DNA of 64,000 bases from Bacillus sp. PAMC26568 (GTDB lineage: Bacteria; Bacillota; Bacilli; Bacillales; Bacillaceae): assembly GCF_014235785.1 (NCBI RefSeq), contig NZ_CP060137.1:2046001-2110000 (forward strand). The letters are read 5' to 3'. The position numbers and the translations under genes are program-made. Below are positions 27,372-36,045 of the stretch, one piece after another. The stretch's first letter is position 1. Every line of letters begins with the position of its first letter. The notes beneath the pieces are model-generated. The model ran no database searches. It was not told the DNA's origin and worked only from the letters and a program-made list of their open reading frames with translations.

Positions 27372-27403
27372 AAAGGAAACACTAAAAAAGTGTTTCCTTT
27401 TTT
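27372..27403 (+). terminator. Terminator of the Cdd1-like gene
   Basis: AAAGGAAACACT pairs perfectly with AGTGTTTCCTTT and the T-run continues. Confidence 0.87.
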
Positions 27404-27458
27404 ATATCGCACTAACTGCAGATAGGATTCACTTAGAAAAACAGTGCTCTTTGTCTCC

Positions 27459-27640
27459 TTAGCAACTTTTTAAAAGGCTCTTTTCGTAAAGGTTGCTGCT
27501 TTTAGAAAAAATGGTTAAAACCTTTAGTGGATTGCAGCGGAAGGGAATTGAATCGTGCGGGAAATAGAGGCTCCCATCCCTCCCAGCGAAAAGAAAGTGC
27601 CTGCAGCGAAATCCACGGGTACAATTAATAACCAAAAACA
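27459..27640. repeat. Degenerate copy of a widespread Bacillus intergenic repeat
   Basis: The stretch containing TTAGTGGATTGCAGCGGAAG, GTGCGGGAAATAGAGGCTCC and AGTGCCTGCAGCGAAATCCA resembles, from memory, a GC-richer intergenic element common in Bacillus genomes. It contrasts with the AT-rich surroundings. It holds no gene. The flanking gap 27404-27835 has nothing else supported. Confidence 0.5.
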
Positions 27641-27835
27641 ACAATCAATGCGATAACCGCCTTTTAAAAAAAGGGGAAGTAAAGGTACAGACAAAAAAAG
27701 TGAGGGACAACACGTATAGTATACTAGGACAGTTGGTTAAAAAAGACGATTAGTCGCACTGATTACCTTAATTGTTATGCACAGAGCATACATATTAATC
27801 GGCTTCATGATCAGTAATTTAAGGAGGAAGCACCC

Positions 27836-28123
27836 ATGATATACGAAATTGAAATTGGTACAGAAAAAGGAAAGCTATCACTGCTTACGTTAGGTCTTGA
27901 AAAAGAAGAAGTAATCGAAAAACTGCAAATAGATCGATTTTTTGTAGGCTACACACACACAGGTCTTACATTTGGCTTAAATGCTAATGAAATTGTATCA
28001 TTTGATATTCAAAAGAAAGAAACAATTTCCAGTATGCTTGCTGCAGCTCTTACTGAGGAATATGGGGATGAAACTGCTGATAGGTTCCCATTTCTATCAT
28101 CTACTTTATTAGAAACGGTATAA
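27836..28123 (+). CDS. Hypothetical protein, 95 residues
   Basis: This small acidic protein starts MIYEIEIGTEKGKLSLLTLG and has alternating strand-like segments in the first 60 residues and a helical C-terminus (TISSMLAAALTEEYGDETAD). A strong AAGGAGGA lies 9 nt before the ATG. I do not recognise a family. It is probably cytosolic and may form a unit with the next small gene. Confidence 0.6.
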   Translation: MIYEIEIGTEKGKLSLLTLGLEKEEVIEKLQIDRFFVGYTHTGLTFGLNANEIVSFDIQKKETISSMLAAALTEEYGDETADRFPFLSSTLLETV

Positions 28124-28240
28124 AATTCATGGACCGAAAACTTGAAAGTGAGAATCTCCAGAGATAAATTTTCAAATAAATTATAGCTGAAAATAATGAT
28201 TTGAAGGGCTTCCCGCTTCATGTGGAAAGGAAAGAGTTGA

Positions 28241-28465
28241 ATGGTAGATATGAGTGAAAATAGTTGGACAAGGAAATATACTGTATTAGATAAAACGAGA
28301 GAACAATTAATCAAGGATCTGGAAATTCAGCCTGGTTTTTATCCTTACATAGATGCTGCGAAAAAAAGAATTCAAGACACCGCCAAGTTTGGACCTGTCC
28401 ATGATGCTGCAGATCAGTTTCTTTTATTTTTAATAGAAGAATTTGAATTGGCAGAAACGAATTAG
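28241..28465 (+). CDS. Hypothetical protein, 74 residues
   Basis: This small, mainly helical, hydrophilic protein contains KTREQLIKDLEIQPGFYPYI and HDAADQFLLFLIEEFELAET. GGAAAG lies 7 nt before the ATG. The family is not recognised. A hairpin at 28490 may terminate it. Confidence 0.55.
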   Translation: MVDMSENSWTRKYTVLDKTREQLIKDLEIQPGFYPYIDAAKKRIQDTAKFGPVHDAADQFLLFLIEEFELAETN

Positions 28466-28489
28466 AATAAGAAAAAGAAATTAACAGAA

Positions 28490-28519
28490 GGCGTTTCAAT
28501 TAATTGAAACGTCTATTTT
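28490..28519 (+). terminator. Terminator-like hairpin
   Basis: GCGTTTCAA pairs with TTGAAACGT around TTAA, followed by CTATTTTG. Confidence 0.55.
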
Positions 28520-28535
28520 GACATTGATGTTGAAT

Positions 28536-28590
28536 TAATTTGGAAAGCGCGCGAATTAAATTGAAATGGCCGCGAATTAATTCGAATTAG
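28536..28590. repeat. Short GCGCGAATTAA direct repeat
   Basis: GCGCGAATTAAATTGAAATG is followed by GCCGCGAATTAATTCGAATT, a 25-nt direct repeat with an AT-rich palindromic core. It holds no gene and its function is unknown. Confidence 0.45.
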
Positions 28591-28786
28591 CTGATTTTGC
28601 ACAATTAGACAAAACAAAACGCTGTCTATGTATACAGAACATAAACAGCGCCTTATCTTGAGTCAAGCATATTCACTTTTTCGTTCTTTCCTTTCTTACT
28701 AATAACCATTCGTTGCTTTGAATCAATTGATTGTATTTCAATTAATGTCTTGCACGGATTCGATCAGTTTATTCTTATTTTTGTTT

Positions 28787-29013
28787 TCCCCACATGCCCA
28801 CATGCTGCGAAAATAGGTTTCACAGGCTATTTTCATTTGCATCATGATCTTAGCATGCTTCGCTCACCTTCGTCATTGGAATCATCCCCTTAGTCAGATT
28901 CACATATCCCCGCATATCCACACACCTTAAAATCAGTTTTCACGGGCTGATTTTTTTGTCAGATGTGATTCTGATATGCTTCGCTTACCGTCGTCATTGG
29001 AATCACGCCTTCC
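28787..29013. repeat. Two tandem copies of a ~115-bp hairpin-bearing repeat
   Basis: Copy 1 (about 28787-28892) and copy 2 (about 28906-29013) share the order: CCACATGCCCACA-like start, a hairpin (AAAATAG/CTATTTT, then AAAATCAG/CTGATTTTTTT), a TGATnTTnnnATGCTTCGCT segment, and CGTCATTGGAATCA at the end. Copy 2 carries a T-run after its hairpin and could terminate transcription. The surrounding 28520-29267 region has no supported gene. Confidence 0.6.
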
Positions 29014-29267
29014 TATGAGTGAGTAAGTTAATCTTAACAAAAACTTTACAATAGTTAAAGATTCAGAATTATCTGTATAAAGGTGTTTCAGACGATTTAG
29101 AGCAGTAAAATGCTCTTTTTCTTCCACTATCTTAGTTTTTCGTCTTTTTTCAGTGTTTCTCAGTATTCTTGTTATTTAATGTTTTCTTATAAAATATTAA
29201 TTGCGAAAAGGAATGCAGGTTGATAAAATTAGTATAAAATTCAGAAAATAATGAGTGGAGGTTCTTC

Positions 29268-30320
29268 ATGCCAATACCAGTGCCTGCAGAAGCAGCTGTT
29301 CGTCCGTTTACGGAAAGTGATATTGGGAAAACAGCTTTAACTGAAAGCTTTAAAATTGATCTTCGGACCTATTCAAAGGAAGAGAAGGATGAGCTTTTTG
29401 CTTCAAATCTGGTTGGAGACTGGTCAATTCTTACTTGGAAGGATGTTGGCAAGCCATATGAAGTAAAGACTTATGCAAAAGATCGCAAAGACTGGGAGGC
29501 GGAGAACAATAAAACGATGCCAGTTCAAACATCATGGAAGTATTTTAATAAATCATTCCATGAATGGTTTGTGAAAGATGTTCCAGAAGAACTAAACGTT
29601 TTAAATGATCAAATAAAAAAAAGCATTTCGGCATTTCGCCCAAGTGAAGTGAAAGACGTTCTGGGGAAATCAATGAGGCTGCGGCTATGGAATTATATAC
29701 ATAGAATAGAAGATGGTATTTGGGATCCTAGAGGGAAACGTGCACTATTTGAAGGGCTTGATGTTGAAAAACCGAAGATCTTGTTTTTAGGAGCAGCTGA
29801 AGGCTATGAAGCGATGCAGCTTGCAGCAATGTATCCTGGAGCTGAAATTGTGATGGTTGATTATGATGCCTTTTGCCGTGATGGCCGATTTGCGGAATTT
29901 CCTGAGCATTATCCGTTTTTAGGTGAAAACCCTGAGACTGGAGCACCTAAAGTATGGTATAAACAAGATTTTAATATTACATACCTTGTTGAAGATATCC
30001 GGAGGCTGCCGTTTGGCAAAGAGTTTGATATAGTAATCAGCGTGGGAATGATCGAACATTTTCCGGATGACCAAAAGCCAGAGTCCATAGATTGGCACCG
30101 CAGGTTTCTAAAAGAGGGCGGGTATGCAATTTTAACAACGCCAAGGGCACAGATGAAGTCTAAATTGTATTATCAAATCATGGCTGACGTTATGAATCAT
30201 ACGTACCGGGAGTTAATGACGATTCAGCAAATGGGACTGTACGTTTATGAAAACGGTTTCGATATTTTGAGACACGGTTATATAAAGGTTCATAATGGCA
30301 TTATTGCCAAACCGCGTTAG
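29268..30320 (+). CDS. Class I SAM-dependent methyltransferase with N-terminal extension
   Basis: This is a 350-residue protein. The first about 160 residues form an unrecognised domain; the C-terminal half is a Rossmann methyltransferase with motif I ILFLGAAEGYEAMQLA (near 167), the acidic VMVDYD and IVISVGMIEHFPDD (motif IV, near 255). Motif I lacks the usual GxGxG, which suggests a divergent enzyme. The ATG follows GTGGAGG. Substrate unknown. Confidence 0.78.
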   Translation: MPIPVPAEAAVRPFTESDIGKTALTESFKIDLRTYSKEEKDELFASNLVGDWSILTWKDVGKPYEVKTYAKDRKDWEAENNKTMPVQTSWKYFNKSFHEWFVKDVPEELNVLNDQIKKSISAFRPSEVKDVLGKSMRLRLWNYIHRIEDGIWDPRGKRALFEGLDVEKPKILFLGAAEGYEAMQLAAMYPGAEIVMVDYDAFCRDGRFAEFPEHYPFLGENPETGAPKVWYKQDFNITYLVEDIRRLPFGKEFDIVISVGMIEHFPDDQKPESIDWHRRFLKEGGYAILTTPRAQMKSKLYYQIMADVMNHTYRELMTIQQMGLYVYENGFDILRHGYIKVHNGIIAKPR

Positions 30321-30339
30321 ACGAAAGGAGAAATAATCA

Positions 30340-30390
30340 TGTTATTTCAATCACTTTTTGAAAATGATCAGCCTGTGTTTCTTTCCTAAA
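30340..30390 (+). CDS. Possible 16-residue ORF or relic
   Basis: Behind AAGGAG and 7 nt of spacer an ATG opens a 16-codon frame (MLFQSLFENDQPVFLS) ending at TAA. It sits between the methyltransferase and the DMT transporter and could be a leader peptide or the start of a lost gene. There is no further evidence. Confidence 0.2.
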
Positions 30391-30466
30391 GAAGGGAAAG
30401 AATGAATTCTTGCCCTGTCTTTAGGAGAAGTTCAGTTTAAATCCTATATAGACGGAGGCACTGCCA

Positions 30467-31345
30467 ATGAAAAATACATGGACAGGAGCGGTTTGTTTAT
30501 CGCTCGCTGCAAGCATATGGGGCGGAATGTATGTTGTCAGCAAATATGTGCTGGACTATATTCCTCCATTAACTTTAGTTTGGCTGCGTTTTGCCATTGC
30601 AGCTGTTGTTTTGTTTGTGATTGTAAACATTATGCATAAAGGAAAAAAGCCTAAATATACAAAAGGTGATTATCTTATATTTGCACGGATTGGCTTTATC
30701 GGGTATTTTGTATCGATTACTTGCCAATTTGTCGGCATAAAATTGTCAGATGCCCACACAGGAGCCTTAATAACTTCAGCAACACCTGCGTTTGTAGTTC
30801 TATTTGCAAGATTGATTCTAAAAGAAAAAATAACGGCTAGAAAAATGATATCCGTTTTCCTTGCGACAATTGGTGTGCTTATCGTGATCGGGATGGGAGA
30901 TACCCATGATGCTTCTATTAGCGGAAGTCTATTTTTAGTTATGGCTGCAGTGACGTGGGCTTTGCTTTCTGTTTACGTCAAAATAGCTTCCAAGAGATTT
31001 TCATCTTTAACGATTACCGCTTATGCCATCCTGTTTGCCGTGCTATTCACGTTTCCGTTTATGATTATGGAATTGAAAATGCACACCATTTCAAATCTAA
31101 ATCCTCTCGTTGTAGGAGGGCTTTTATATTTAGGAATCGTTTCAACCGCAGGCGCTTTTTTTCTCTGGAATAAAGGGATGGAATTATTGGATGCAGGAGC
31201 AGGCTCACTTTTCTTCTTTTTCCAGCCTCTGACTGGCGCTTTTTTTGGCTGGCTGCTATTAAATGAAGCATTAAGTCTTTCTTTCTTTTTAGGAGGGGTT
31301 TTCATTATTGCAGGTGTACTGCTGGTTGCTTTAAAAAAAGAATAA
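30467..31345 (+). CDS. EamA/DMT family transporter
   Basis: This 292-residue permease has ten helices in two EamA repeats. The N-terminus is LAASIWGGMYVVSKYVLDYI and the second repeat contains AVTWALLSVYVKIASKR; VWLRFAIAAVVLF is the typical third helix. GGAGG lies 8 nt upstream. Substrate is unknown. A terminator follows. Confidence 0.86.
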   Translation: MKNTWTGAVCLSLAASIWGGMYVVSKYVLDYIPPLTLVWLRFAIAAVVLFVIVNIMHKGKKPKYTKGDYLIFARIGFIGYFVSITCQFVGIKLSDAHTGALITSATPAFVVLFARLILKEKITARKMISVFLATIGVLIVIGMGDTHDASISGSLFLVMAAVTWALLSVYVKIASKRFSSLTITAYAILFAVLFTFPFMIMELKMHTISNLNPLVVGGLLYLGIVSTAGAFFLWNKGMELLDAGAGSLFFFFQPLTGAFFGWLLLNEALSLSFFLGGVFIIAGVLLVALKKE

Positions 31346-31354
31346 AATCTAGTT

Positions 31355-31384
31355 GCCGCAGCTGCTGAAAGCTGCGGTTTTTTA
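31355..31384 (+). terminator. Terminator of the DMT transporter
   Basis: GCCGCAGCT pairs with AGCTGCGGT, followed by six T. Confidence 0.8.
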
Positions 31385-31484
31385 ACATCAGTAATGTAAT
31401 TATTCTGAAAATAACGCATCACCTTTTAATAACCGGGCGGTACCTATAAAATAAGAAAGAAGTTTATTATTTGCAGTTTAAGGT

Positions 31485-32359
31485 GTGATCATTATTATTA
31501 TCCTGTTTGCAGCAATGGGTATGCTGATTGGTGTCGTATCCGGTTTTTTCGGTGTCGGCGGAGGTTTTATTTTGACACCCATCCTCTGTTGCTAGGTACA
31601 GAACCAATTCCTGCAATTACAATTAGTTTATTGTATACAATCGGCACCTCACTGTCAGGGGCATTTGCACATTTTAAAATGAAGAATGTGAAATGGAAAG
31701 AAGCATCGATCATTGCTCTGAGCGGTATGGCCGCTACACAGGCTGCAAATCCTTTGGTATATTCTTTAAATAACAATGGATATGATGAAACAGTTATACC
31801 ATTCGCTTATATCCTTATTTTAAGTTATTTTGCCTGGAGCCTTCTTGTCTTTAAAAAAAAGAATACTTTGAATACACGTAAACCAGTAAAAAAATGGGCG
31901 TTTGTTTTTTTAGTCATTATAGGGGTTTTCGGCGGATTTATATCTGCTATGCTTGGAGTTGGAGGTGGATTTATCATTGTACCTCTGCTGATTTCAATAG
32001 GTGGTATTTATCCTAAGCATGCCATTGGTACAAGCCTGCTTAGCGTGTTATTCATTGTTAGTACAGGGTTTATCACTTATTTTATAAAATCGCCAATCGA
32101 TTTATCAGCAGGTGCCTTCCTGCTAGCTGGAGGACTCGCAGGAGCTCAAGCTGGGGCATTCATGACTGGCAAATACAAACATGCTGATATGAGATCCATG
32201 CTTGGGATGCTTTATTTGTTTACTGCATTAAGTATGGTATTGTAGCTGTTTGGCCTGGATGTCATTGGAATGGCAATCCTGTGTTTATTTTTAGGATATC
32301 TATACATAAAAATGCTTTTGAAATGGATAGGAAAACGTAAAAAAGCCCGTTCCTTTTAA
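31485..32359 (+). pseudogene. TauE/SafE family permease gene with frameshift and nonsense codon
   Basis: From GTG 31485 the frame gives AAMGMLIGVVSGFFGVGGGF and ILTPIL, the first TauE/SafE helix with its GxGGG motif, then meets TAG near 31593. The frame shifted by one base continues LLGTEPIPAITISLLYTIGT through the second GGG motif (SAMLGVGGGFIIVPLLISIG) to TAG at 32243. The same frame reopens after that stop as LFGLDVIGMAILCLFLGYLY to TAA 32359, which lies in a terminator. One frameshift plus one nonsense codon thus break a roughly 290-residue sulfite/sulfonate-exporter-like permease. Confidence 0.83.
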
Positions 32360-32372
32360 ACGGGCTTTTTTG
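32339..32372 (+). terminator. Terminator of the TauE/SafE pseudogene
   Basis: AAAAGCCCGTT pairs with AACGGGCTTTT, followed by T. It overlaps the original stop codon. Confidence 0.85.
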
Positions 32373-32393
32373 AGACATAGGCAGTATGTGCAT

Positions 32394-32512
32394 TGATGGC
32401 AAGCGTAAGCACCTAACACCTCGGTCAGAACGGATCTGAAAGTATTGTCAAAACCGGACTTTTCAGTCAGATCCTTTTCTATCTGTCTGAGCTGAATAAG
32501 GCGCTTCCGCTA
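32394..32512 (-). repeat. Post-stop repeat family, copy 1 (minus orientation)
   Basis: Read on the minus strand it starts AGCGGAAGCGCCTTATTC just after the GDPD stop. It contains GAAAAGTCCGGTTTTGAC and ends near GGTGCTTACGCTTGCC. Its core is identical to the copy at 41339. The ends form an imperfect long inverted repeat. Confidence 0.65.
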
Positions 32513-32515
32513 TTC

Positions 32516-33310
32516 TTAATCATAGGTTTTGTTGATCACAACACCATCCACAGCTAGTCTTTTTACATTTTTATAATCGTATTTATTTTGTATACCCCAA
32601 ATATAAAGTGTAAGATTAGCCCGTTTTGCTTGCTGATAGACAAAAATGGTTAAGGTGCGTTTGTGAAGAGTTAAAAAATCAATTTCTGATCCAAGTGCAT
32701 TTATTTGATGATACGGAATATGCGAGGAAACAACAAGTCCTTTTTTAATGTGGGGCAAAAGTGTTTGCAGGATTCGGATGCTTGTGAGATCAGCTGATTG
32801 AATCGATAGTAGAGAATACTCTTGCGGCTTATATGATTTGAGGATGTTATCTGCCAGGACTTGTTCAATTCCGGGATAAAGCGAGGGGCGTTTTATATCA
32901 ATCAATAAGTGATGGTCTTTATATTTTGTAAAGACCTCATTCAACGTAGGGATGGTTTCACCTGCAAATGATTCATCAAACCAGATGCCAACATCAAGAG
33001 TCTGCAGCTCATCAAGAGTCAAATTCGCCACTTTTTCATCAAAGTTAGCCGTCCTTTTAAGGGAGGTGTCATGAATGACGACTAATTGTTTATCTTTGCT
33101 CATTTGTACATCGAGCTCAATCAAATCGAAGCCTTCTGCTGCAGCGAGATCAAATGAAGAAATCGTATTTTCAGGGGCATATGAAGAAAGTCCTCTGTGA
33201 GCAATCAGCAGCTGAGTATGTGGAGTGGCTGGCGGGTCTGCCGCTTGTTCACAATAGAAAAGATAGGAAAAGAATATAACGAGGAGTATGAAGTATTTCA
33301 GAAGAATCAC
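32516..33310 (-). CDS. Glycerophosphodiester phosphodiesterase, secreted
   Basis: This is a 264-residue GDPD-family protein with an N-terminal hydrophobic segment (LLKYFILLVIFFSYLFYCEQ), possibly a lipobox-like YC. Catalytic landmarks are LLIAHRGLSSYAPENTISSF (about 34-53) and LIELDVQMSKD (about 64-74), including the metal-binding Glu/Asp, and VVIHD. It hydrolyses glycerophosphodiesters, possibly from teichoic acid or phospholipid turnover at the cell surface. GTG start at 33310 has poor RBS spacing, so the start is uncertain. A post-stop repeat follows its end. Confidence 0.85.
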   Translation of the reverse strand: MILLKYFILLVIFFSYLFYCEQAADPPATPHTQLLIAHRGLSSYAPENTISSFDLAAAEGFDLIELDVQMSKDKQLVVIHDTSLKRTANFDEKVANLTLDELQTLDVGIWFDESFAGETIPTLNEVFTKYKDHHLLIDIKRPSLYPGIEQVLADNILKSYKPQEYSLLSIQSADLTSIRILQTLLPHIKKGLVVSSHIPYHQINALGSEIDFLTLHKRTLTIFVYQQAKRANLTLYIWGIQNKYDYKNVKRLAVDGVVINKTYD

Positions 33311-33440
33311 CCTCTATGAAAAAAGTGCATCTTTTCCATAGTATATGCATGAAGAGTATAAATCGTTTTCATGAATGTTTCTTCTATTGTCGTGAAAAAA
33401 TAAGACAGTTACTATTCTTATTTATGAAGGAGGAACTGTT

Positions 33441-33584
33441 ATGGCCCATAAACATCAAAATAGCGCAGAGCAAAAAGCAAAAAAACAGCATTCAAATAAT
33501 AAAGAAGAATTCTCAAACGAGCTGACACATAAAGCTCAGCCGGCTCCAGGACATAAAGAACAGAAAAAACATAAAAAAATTTAA
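33441..33584 (+). CDS. Small basic hydrophilic protein
   Basis: This 47-residue protein, MAHKHQNSAEQKAKKQHSNN then a KAQPAPGHKEQKKHKKI end, is rich in Lys, His, Gln and Asn without hydrophobic segments. AGGAGGA lies 7 nt before the ATG. It resembles in composition the minor small spore-associated proteins of bacilli, but no family is assigned. Confidence 0.6.
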   Translation: MAHKHQNSAEQKAKKQHSNNKEEFSNELTHKAQPAPGHKEQKKHKKI

Positions 33585-33670
33585 CGCTCTGTTTTACGAT
33601 ACACATAAGCGTTTACAGTGATTTGATTTTGAAAACAGACAAATATGAATAGATTGCGGAGAGGGGAAAC

Positions 33671-34297
33671 ATGAAAAAAATTGCACTTTATCTTTTTTTA
33701 TTTGTTTTATTTGCCTTAATGTATCGATTTGAGCAAATTCAGCAAATCGATAATTACGCAGTAAAAGGTATGGAGGGACTCCGCTCTGAGGCTTTTACTA
33801 AGTTCTTTCTCGTCATGAGCGAAATTGGATCCATAAAAGTAGAATTACCGCTTCTCTTCTTTGTTTCGATTATTCTCCTTTTTTATGGCAGGATTTTATC
33901 GATAATCTTTCTGTGGTTTACATTAAACTCGGTTCGTTTTCTTAATTTTGAATTAAAGGAATTCTTTCATCGCGAAAGACCTTCATTTGATGCGGTTATA
34001 AACGCTGCCCACTATAGCTTCCCAAGTGGTCACTCGATGAATTCCGCAGCTGTTTATGGATTTATCTGTTATTTGCTGATTGAGTTAAATGGCACAAATG
34101 AGCGCCGCAAGAAGTGGCTGATCGGTATGACCGTTCTACTAATTGGCTTAATCGGCATAAGCCGAATTTATCTTGGTGTTCATTACTTATTTGATGTGCT
34201 GGCTGGTTTTTCGGCAGGTATGGCGTGGCTTTTAATTCTGATAAAAGTGTACGAGGGCATTAATTCGAAAATAATCGACAAAACTAGACTAACTTAG
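33671..34297 (+). CDS. yodM: PAP2 family membrane phosphatase (YodM)
   Basis: This 208-residue membrane protein is of the PAP2 superfamily, with all three motifs: KEFFHRERP, YSFPSGHSMNS and SRIYLGVHYLFDVLAG. It has about six helices. Substrates of relatives include phosphatidylglycerophosphate and undecaprenyl pyrophosphate. Gene order (yodM-yodL-deoD) supports the symbol. GAGAGGGG precedes the ATG. Confidence 0.87.
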   Translation: MKKIALYLFLFVLFALMYRFEQIQQIDNYAVKGMEGLRSEAFTKFFLVMSEIGSIKVELPLLFFVSIILLFYGRILSIIFLWFTLNSVRFLNFELKEFFHRERPSFDAVINAAHYSFPSGHSMNSAAVYGFICYLLIELNGTNERRKKWLIGMTVLLIGLIGISRIYLGVHYLFDVLAGFSAGMAWLLILIKVYEGINSKIIDKTRLT

Positions 34298-34360
34298 AAG
34301 AAGGAAAAATGACGTTCTCCCTCTAATAAATAAGGAAAGATATGAAGGGGTGAAGCGTAT

Positions 34361-34675
34361 ATGGGTTTAAATCTTTTTGCAGTAAAAAAGAGGTGCCAGA
34401 AATACGACATTACCATCTTTCAAACACCAAAATACGGTGAAAATAAGGGGTATGAGCAAGTATATCGAATGAACATTGAAGCAGCGGGGCATGATGAAGC
34501 TCTACATCTTGTTTTCTGTACCTTTAACGTGTCTGACCGTGTACCTCGAGATTATGACGCAAGGTTCATTTTGACGGGTGATATTGTCTTAATTGATGAA
34601 GTGAAACGTGGGCAAACTTATTATAAGCTATTATCAGGCGGCTGGACGAAAATTAACAGGGTCTATGTAAGGTAA
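34361..34675 (+). CDS. yodL: YodL-like protein
   Basis: This 104-residue protein carries a YodL-type domain: FQTPKYGENKGYEQVYRMNI, PRDYDARFILTGDIVLIDE, and a C-terminal TYYKLLSGGWTKINRVYVR. Function is unknown. Gene order between yodM and deoD supports the name. AAGGGGTG lies upstream. A strong bidirectional terminator follows. Confidence 0.82.
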   Translation: MGLNLFAVKKRCQKYDITIFQTPKYGENKGYEQVYRMNIEAAGHDEALHLVFCTFNVSDRVPRDYDARFILTGDIVLIDEVKRGQTYYKLLSGGWTKINRVYVR

Positions 34676-34712
34676 TAATAGACAGCGACTGAAGAATCGC
34701 TGTCTATTATTA
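34674..34712. terminator. Bidirectional terminator after yodL
   Basis: AATAATAGACAGCGA pairs perfectly with TCGCTGTCTATTATT. It serves yodL and the convergent small gene. Confidence 0.88.
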
Positions 34713-34715
34713 TTT

Positions 34716-34859
34716 CTACATATTATGTCCAGGACCATTTTTTCGTTTAGTTGAAGTTTCTTCTTTACCGTGAGCATTTTCTTCTGCTTCAATTGCTTCA
34801 ACGGGAATGTGATTGTTTTTCTTTTGTCCGTTTATGCGATTTCGGTGTTTTTTGCCCAT
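34716..34859 (-). CDS. Small basic protein, 47 residues
   Basis: The frame MGKKHRNRINGQKKNNHIPV followed by EAIEAEENAHGKEETSTKRK and a GPGHNM end is preceded by AAGGAGGGG at 9 nt. It is basic at both ends with an acidic middle. This looks like a small spore-associated or housekeeping peptide of bacilli, family not assigned. It is convergent with yodL across a shared terminator. Confidence 0.65.
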   Translation of the reverse strand: MGKKHRNRINGQKKNNHIPVEAIEAEENAHGKEETSTKRKNGPGHNM

Positions 34860-35042
34860 TATGGAACCCCTCCTTGTCCAGCTTATTTTCCCCGTGCTTC
34901 GGGATTCTCATAACAGTAAAATACTTGCATGTATAAGAAAGCAGCTCCAATCGAAAAATGTAAATGTATGAATGATTTTTGAAAGTCATTTATGGTATAG
35001 TGAATGAGCACCATTTTATACATATAATTGGAGGTATGAACG

Positions 35043-35744
35043 ATGAGTGTTCACATAGGAGCAAAAGAAAATGAAATTGCAGAATCTATTCTATTGCCTG
35101 GGGATCCGCTTCGCGCAAAATATATAGCTGAAACGTTTTTAGAAGATGCAGTGTGCTACAATGAAGTACGAGGCATGCTTGGTTTTACAGGAACATATAA
35201 AGGCAAGCGCATCTCAGTTCAGGGAACTGGCATGGGTGTTCCATCCATCGCCATCTATATCAATGAGCTTATGCAAAGCTACAATGTGCAAAAATTAATT
35301 CGTGTCGGTACGTGCGGAGCGATTCAAAAAGACGTAAAAGTAAGAGACGTCATCCTCGCAATGAGCGCATCAACAGATTCACAAATGAATAGAATGACAT
35401 TTGGCGGAGTTGATTATGCGCCTACAGCTGACTTTGAATTGTTAAAGCATGCATACGATGCTGGAACTGAAAAAGGATTAAAGCTGAAAGTTGGAAACGT
35501 TTTTACAGCGGACATGTTCTATAACGACAATTCAGAGCTCGAGAAATGGGCAAAATATGGAGTTCTTGCAATTGAAATGGAATCTGCGGCCCTTTATACA
35601 CTTGCAGCCAAATTTGGACGTCAGGCACTATCTGTTCTGACAGTAAGCGATCACATTTTAACAGGCGAAGAAACAACTTCAGAGGAACGTCAAACAACAT
35701 TTAATGAAATGATGGAAATTGCTTTAGAGGCAGCAATTAAATAA
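35043..35744 (+). CDS. deoD: Purine-nucleoside phosphorylase DeoD
   Basis: This is a 233-residue hexameric-type PNP. Visible are [20 protein letters not shown] (phosphate/ribose loop), [40 protein letters not shown], and [17 protein letters not shown] with the active-site Glu/Met, then [17 protein letters not shown] with the catalytic Asp. It converts purine nucleosides plus phosphate to free base and ribose-1-phosphate for salvage. GGAGG lies 8 nt upstream. A post-stop repeat begins directly at its end. Confidence 0.96.
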   Translation: MSVHIGAKENEIAESILLPGDPLRAKYIAETFLEDAVCYNEVRGMLGFTGTYKGKRISVQGTGMGVPSIAIYINELMQSYNVQKLIRVGTCGAIQKDVKVRDVILAMSASTDSQMNRMTFGGVDYAPTADFELLKHAYDAGTEKGLKLKVGNVFTADMFYNDNSELEKWAKYGVLAIEMESAALYTLAAKFGRQALSVLTVSDHILTGEETTSEERQTTFNEMMEIALEAAIK

Positions 35745-35903
35745 GAAAAGTGCAAGCGTCCGTTTAGCGCAGGCATGACAGAAAAGAATCCGGCGGAAAA
35801 GTCCGGGTTTGACTTTTTTGCCGGATTTGTTCTAGCCGAGGAGTTGGGCGATTCCGCTCGCCATCAATGTGCAAAATTTTATAATCTCTTATCTCTAAAA
35901 ACA
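35745..35903 (+). repeat. Post-stop repeat family, copy 2
   Basis: GTGCAAGCGTCCGTTTAGCG begins directly after the deoD stop. It continues GGCATGACAG, AATCCGGCGG, AAAGTCCGG, GAGGAGTTGGGCG and ends AAAATTTTATAATCTCTTATC. It is about 85% identical by eye to 41339-41494. Confidence 0.75.
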
Positions 35904-35904
35904 A

Positions 35905-35935
35905 GGCGCGTGAAAATTTTTCACGCGTTTTTCTT
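35905..35935 (+). terminator. Terminator after deoD and repeat
   Basis: GCGCGTGAAAA pairs with TTTTCACGCG, followed by a T-run. Confidence 0.8.
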
Positions 35936-36045
35936 CTTTTTTCGACAAGATCTGCCACAAATGACAGATATAGTTTTTATCATTTTGGGCAATAGTGATA
36001 GAATGAAGGTGAAAATGATAATCAAGCAGGTAGGGTGAACGTATT

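Noticed and set aside
28787..29013. CRISPR array
   Set aside because: Only two long, imperfect repeat units without uniform spacers and no cas genes.
28933..29127. 64-codon minus-strand frame
   Set aside because: It covers the tandem hairpin repeat and lacks an RBS and family.
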